A model generated the notes under the pieces. It saw nothing but the letters and a program-made list of their open reading frames with translations. It was not told the origin of the DNA and searched no databases. A stretch of DNA of 64,000 nt from Mesorhabditis belari (Eukaryota; Nematoda; Chromadorea; Rhabditida; Rhabditidae), in the NCBI GenBank assembly GCA_958450365.1, contig CAUEEP010000758.1, positions 695,565 to 759,564 on the forward strand, written 5' to 3'. Shown piece after piece: positions 59,545 to 64,000 of the stretch. Made by a program: the position numbers and the translations under genes. Position 1 is the first letter of the stretch. Every line of letters starts with the position of its first letter.

Positions 59545-61215
59545 GGCCAGATTCAGAACAGGGATCTGCCAGGCTAATGGTAAGCTTGCTTCTGTTTTTC
59601 GCAAATTATCTAACCACTAGATAGAGTGGTTAGATAGAGGATACTTACAATAACTTAAAGATAGAGGATATTTCCAATAGCTCAAAGATAGAGGATACTT
59701 CCAATAACTCTTGAGCCTGAGCCTAAGCTTATGCACTTAGTTGCAGTGCTAAATGTTACTTTGTTCTATAAGCTAGATCTAGCTTCTGTTTTTTACAGCA
59801 AAAATTTCCATTTAAACCTTGATCTCTATTCGCCCAAGACTAAGCTAAAGATTTAAAGAATCCATCCAACTTCCAAGCCAAATGAGTACTTTGATTGTGA
59901 TTTTAAGTCGATCTGAAACGATTCCAAGAATATCCTAGTACAATCTGGTTCCCATCAAACTACGGTACATTGACCATTGACTTGTTTTCACTAAAAAAGA
60001 CGTAGAGACTCTGAATGGTCTTTTCTTCTGATTTCGGGGTGGATTTGTCAAATTACAGACTTAGCTATGAGAAATGCGGAAGGGGTGATAGAGTTGAGTG
60101 GATGGGAAAGAAAAAAAAATGAAAAGAGAATCCCCATCAATGGAATGGGCTCTTGTGTAAACTGGGAACGAATCGGAATGCATTTTTTTTGAAAGGGAAA
60201 AGTTAACAAACTCGGCAAGACTCAAGGTCGGCTGGGTGGGGAGGAGGTTTAGTCAAGGGGTTGATAAATAATCAAGTGCTAGGCTACAGTACTAGTTACA
60301 GTACTAGTTACAGTACTAGTTACAGTGCTAGCTACAGAACAAGCTACAGTGCTAGTTACAGAACAAGCTACAGTGCTAGTTACAGTACTAGCTACAGTAC
60401 TAGTTAGAGTAATAGCTACAGTACTAGCGACAGTACTAACTACAGTACTAGCTACAGTACTAGCTACAGTACTAGCTACAGTACTAGCTACAGTACTAGT
60501 TACAGTACTAGTTACAGTGCTAGTTACAGTACTAGCTACAGTACTAGTTACAGTATTAGCTACAGTATTAGTTACAGTACTAGCTACAGTATTAGCTACA
60601 GTACTAGTACGTCGATGTATACTAACAGTACGTTACACGTTTAGTTTCCCCCCGTATTGTGTACAAAAGCTATCTCCATTCTCCCCAAAAAGTGAAGCCC
60701 GTTCTTTGGCATTGATTTTTGACATTTTTTTGCATCATCTACCTTTTCATACCTGTTTTTGTGGTATTTAAATATTTTTTGACTCATTCCTGCCTATATT
60801 TTCGTGATTCACGATCCCATTTTCTTTCTTTCTTTCTTTCTTTCTTTAAAGATCACTTTTCATAATAATTTTAAAACGGCCTTCATTCATAGCCTCCGAT
60901 TCTGTGACATTTCAAAGAAAAACAATAGAAATCGATGATAATTATTTGCAAAAAAAAAAAGGATTACACTTATATAATAGATTAAGCTAGTCTAGAAATA
61001 GTTTAGGCTTTGTCCAATCGGTCAGAACCTAGTCATGGCCTAGTCATAGCTTGTCAGAAAGCAGGTCGAAAGCAAGACCAACTTAGGAACAGCAAAGCTA
61101 TGCCAGAATTGCTTCTGGTTTTCGCAAATTATCCAAGCACTAGACTTGAGCCTGAGCCTAAGCTTATGCACTTCGTTGTGCTGCACTGCAGTGCTAAATG
61201 TTACTTTGTTCTATA
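59545..61215. repeat. Dispersed duplicate pair
   Basis: Sequence at about 59545-59775 recurs in part at about 61085-61215 (shared TTTTCGCAAATTATC, GAGCCTGAGCCTAAGCTTAT, GTGCTAAATGTTACTTTGTT). Different material lies between the shared pieces. Confidence 0.75.
60281..60612. repeat. 12-bp TACAGTACTAGC array
   Basis: About 27 units of CTAGTTACAGTA/CTAGCTACAGTA. The 148-codon open frame running through it is a Thr-Val-Leu-Ala repeat and not a gene. Confidence 0.95.
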
Positions 61216-61299
61216 AATCTTACAATAATGGAAAACAACAATTGATAAGCTCAAATTGCTGGAATGGAAAAGAACTCAGATTGAACCCTGAATCTCTGA

Positions 61300-61650
61300 C
61301 GATCATTATTGAGTCTAGTTGCTAGAGTTGAGTCTAGTGTTTAGTAACTAGAGTTGAACTTATCTAGCTCTCGAATCTAGTATCTAGAGTTGGACCTATC
61401 TAGATCTAGTATTTAGTAACTAGAGTTGAAATTAATCTAGATCTAGTATCTAGTATCTAGAGTTGAATCTATCTAGATCTGGAATCTAGTAACTAGAGTT
61501 GAATCTATCTAGATCTGGAATCTAGTAACTAGAGTTGAATCTATCTAGATCTGGAATCTAGTATCTAGAGTTGAACCTATCTATCTCTAGTATCTAGTAT
61601 CTAGAGTTGAACATATCTAGATCTCGAATCTAGTATCTAGAGTTGAATTC
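61300..61650. repeat. 36-bp minisatellite
   Basis: About nine units containing AGAGTTGAATCTATCTAGAT and GGAATCTAGTAAC, with partial units mixed in. Confidence 0.92.
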
Positions 61651-62439
61651 TTGGGTTGAACAAGAGTTACTGTAACTCTTGTTGAACAGCAACTCTTGCT
61701 CAATTCAACTCTAGATCTATGTGTACTTGTGGCAAGTCTTAATGTACCTTGTACTTTGTACTTTTTGTACTTGGTACTTTGTGCACTCTATTTCTATCCC
61801 TTCTAGCGTAGTGCTTCATTTTTCATAACTTTACTGTCAAAAATGAGAATTTAGTCTACCAGAAAGCTAGGGTTTAAAGAAACATTTGAAATATTTTTCC
61901 TGAAACTCTGAAACTATTTCAATTTTGCTTCACATGACCTTTGTGAGCTAAGCAAAGAAAAAAAAAAGCTAAGAAAATAGGAGTCTTAAGAAATGGAAAT
62001 ATGAAAAAGGGGGAAATGGTAAGAGCACTTTGGTCCTGTCTTGACCTTTTCCCTTTCTTCCTTTCCCTTTCTCCTTCCTCCCTTTCTCCTTTCTCCTTAC
62101 TCCCTTTCTCCTTTCTCCTTTCTCCAGCTCACTAATGCTTTTTGTTTTTTTTTTCCCATCACTTTAATGAAAATCGAAACATTTAAGCATTTTTCTTTCA
62201 AAATCAAGAACCAAAAAGACCAGGAAGACCAAGAAAAATCAAGAGAAATTTCTGAATTCTTCTCGTTTTTCTTCACCCGATATTTTGTCTCGTTTTTGAT
62301 TGGTTGTGGAGAAAAATTGGGAATCACTTTTAGTCACTAAAACTTAAATCGAAAAAAAAGGGACACTTTAAGACAAATTCAAGGTAAAATGAAAAAATGG
62401 GAATTGTTTCAAAGTATTGATTTGTATCAAAATAGAACA

Positions 62440-62702
62440 AAATTCTTAAAGCTTATGCTTACAAAATTCTTGAAGCTTACAAAATTCTTACAAGCTTACA
62501 GCTTACAGCTTACAATCCTTACAAGCTTACAGCTTACAATTCTTACAGCTTACAATCCTTACAAGCTTACAGCTTACAATTCTCTTACAAGCTTACAGCT
62601 TACAATCCTTACAAGCTTACAGCTTACAATCCTTACAAGCTTACAGCTTACAGCTTTCAATTCTTACAAGCTTACAGCTTTCAATTCTTAAAAGCTTACA
62701 AA
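62440..62702. repeat. CTTACAAGCTTACAGCTTAC repeat
   Basis: Irregular tandem array of CTTACAAG, CTTACAGC and CTTACAATCC units, rich in AAGCTT. Confidence 0.92.
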
Positions 62703-62879
62703 ATTCTTAAACTCACACGAGAATTTCAGTCAAAATTTTGAATACTGATGATGAATTTTCTTTTTGCTTTTTTTGTTATCCAAGCTATTTTATGAGCTGT
62801 TCAACGTTTTTTGAAAAGAGAAAGTACCAAATAGTAGCTTTATTGTAAAGTGATTGTAATCTTACTTTTGAAACTTGTA

Positions 62880-63705
62880 AGGGAACTTGTTAACTTGTCT
62901 AAACTTGTTAACTTGTTAGCTTGTTCAAACTTGTGAACTTGGGAACTTGTTTAAACGTATTAACTTGTTAACTTGTTCAAACTTGTTAACTTGTTAACTT
63001 GTTTAAACTTCTTAACTTGTTTAAACTTGTTAACTTGTCTAAACTACTTAACTTGTTAATTTGTTCAAACTTGTTAACTTGTTAACTTGTTCAAACTTGT
63101 TAACTTGTCTAAACTACTTAACTTGTTAATTTGTTCAAACTTGTTAACTCGATCCGAGACAAGTTATGAACAAGACAAGTTATTTAATTTACAGTACAGA
63201 GTACTGTAAATTACAATTATTAATATATGATATAAAGTTAAGTTACAGTAAACGAGCACTGTGCTACAATAGTTCATAATATTGTAGCACAATAGTTCTT
63301 TTCTATAACCAACCCATCTCATGGTTAACCTAAAACTTGTTAACTTTTCCAAACCTGTTAACCTGTTCAAAGTTGTTAACTTGTTAATTTGTCTAAACTT
63401 ATGAAGTTGTTCAAAGCTAACCTGTTCAAAGTTGTTAACTTGTTAACCTGTTCAAAGTTGTTAACTTCTTAACCTGTTCAAACTTGTTAACTTCTTAACC
63501 TGTTCAAAGTTGTTCAAAGCTAACCTGTTCAAAGTTGTTAACTTGTTAACCTGTTCAAAGCTGTTAACTTCTTAACCTGTTCAAAGTTGTTAACTTGTTA
63601 ACCTGTTCAAAGTTGTTAACTTCTTAACCTGTTCAAAGTTGTTAACTTGTTAACCTGTTCAAAGTTGTTAACTTCTTAACCTGTTCAAACTTGTTTAACG
63701 AACCT
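62880..63705. repeat. 26-bp GTTAACTTGTT minisatellite
   Basis: Two arrays (62880-63150 and 63330-63700) of units such as TTGTTAACTTGTTCAAAC. They are separated by unique sequence with a 15-bp palindrome around ATATTGTAGCACAAT (about 63260-63295). Confidence 0.92.
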
Positions 63706-64000
63706 CCAAAGCGATTAGAATCCTTTTACTATCGAAGCAATCAATCACAAAATTTTTTCATTCATTGAACACTTTCCGGAAGTGTTCTTTCCTATTTCGG
63801 CTTTAAGGAAGAGACTTTTTTTTTTGCATGAAATCCATTTCCACGAATTGTCTTTCCCTTTTCTTTTCATAAAGGTCGGCTACTTTTTAATCCTTTTTTG
63901 ACGGTCTCATTTCATTTCTAAACATTCAAACAAAAGGCGCCAAATTTCTTCACTGAATAGCTTTCTTTCATAAGAAATTGGGATTGAAAACGGATGAAAG

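Larger units (their letters stand above)
52951..64000. other. Repeat-rich right flank, possibly a giant intron
   Basis: Apart from a candidate exon at 53649-53765, I see no supported coding sequence. The stretch contains about ten separate minisatellites and three tRNA-like sequences. If the partial gene at 49.0-52.8 kb continues beyond the window, most of this is one intron. Confidence 0.5.

Noticed and set aside
60325..60771. 148-codon Val-Thr-Leu-Ala repeat protein
   Set aside because: Translation of the TACAGTACTAGC array.

Overview
The window is nuclear DNA of a nematode, most likely a rhabditid. The signs are small spliced genes with introns of about 31-50 nt, T-rich 3' splice sites of the form TTTAG or TTTCAG, candidate trans-splice sites 1-2 nt before start codons, AATAAA signals after each gene, a glutamine/cysteine-rich secreted protein like the pharyngeal-cuticle ABU/PQN proteins, and a decayed Tc1-type transposon. 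I found no prokaryotic, viral or CRISPR content.

Layout: 1-12.9 kb holds no gene I can support. It is packed with tandem repeats, miniature inverted-repeat elements (MITEs), fold-back palindromes and tRNA-derived fragments. The compact gene cluster spans 13-40 kb: importin-alpha (minus, 13.1-15.35 kb); an extremely cysteine-rich secreted pre-pro-protein (minus, 17.0-18.5 kb), separated from importin by about 840 bp of almost pure A/T; a TMEM53/DUF829-type alpha/beta hydrolase (plus, 21.2-23.2 kb); eIF3 subunit a (plus, 24.2-28.7 kb); an unrecognised 319-residue Ser/Pro-tailed protein (plus, 29.1-30.4 kb); an unrecognised multi-pass membrane protein (plus, 31.4-34.35 kb); and the Q/C-rich secreted protein (plus, 36.8-39.8 kb). 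A broken Tc1-like element lies at 40.1-42.3 kb. From 42.4 to 64 kb the DNA is dominated by minisatellites. Six frame-compatible exons at 49.0-52.8 kb look like the 5' part of one more plus-strand gene that runs on to the right, possibly out of the window.

Exons were assembled by hand. For importin-alpha, the Cys-rich gene, TMEM53-like, the 319-aa gene and the Q/C-rich gene, the reading frame closes exactly over all exons. eIF3a has one junction (about 25028-25065) with no frame-preserving GT-AG solution. The membrane protein lacks a convincing first exon.

The genes do not form an obvious pathway; nuclear import and translation initiation are housekeeping roles. The most unusual features are the strong preference for TAG over CAG at 3' splice sites (about 62 of 85 introns read), five different MITE families sharing one CCGTA-type terminus with TA target sites, a probable Mutator-like MITE with a 10-bp target duplication, duplicated 21-nt exons coding a Cys5 module, and a set of tRNA-derived, SINE-like sequences.
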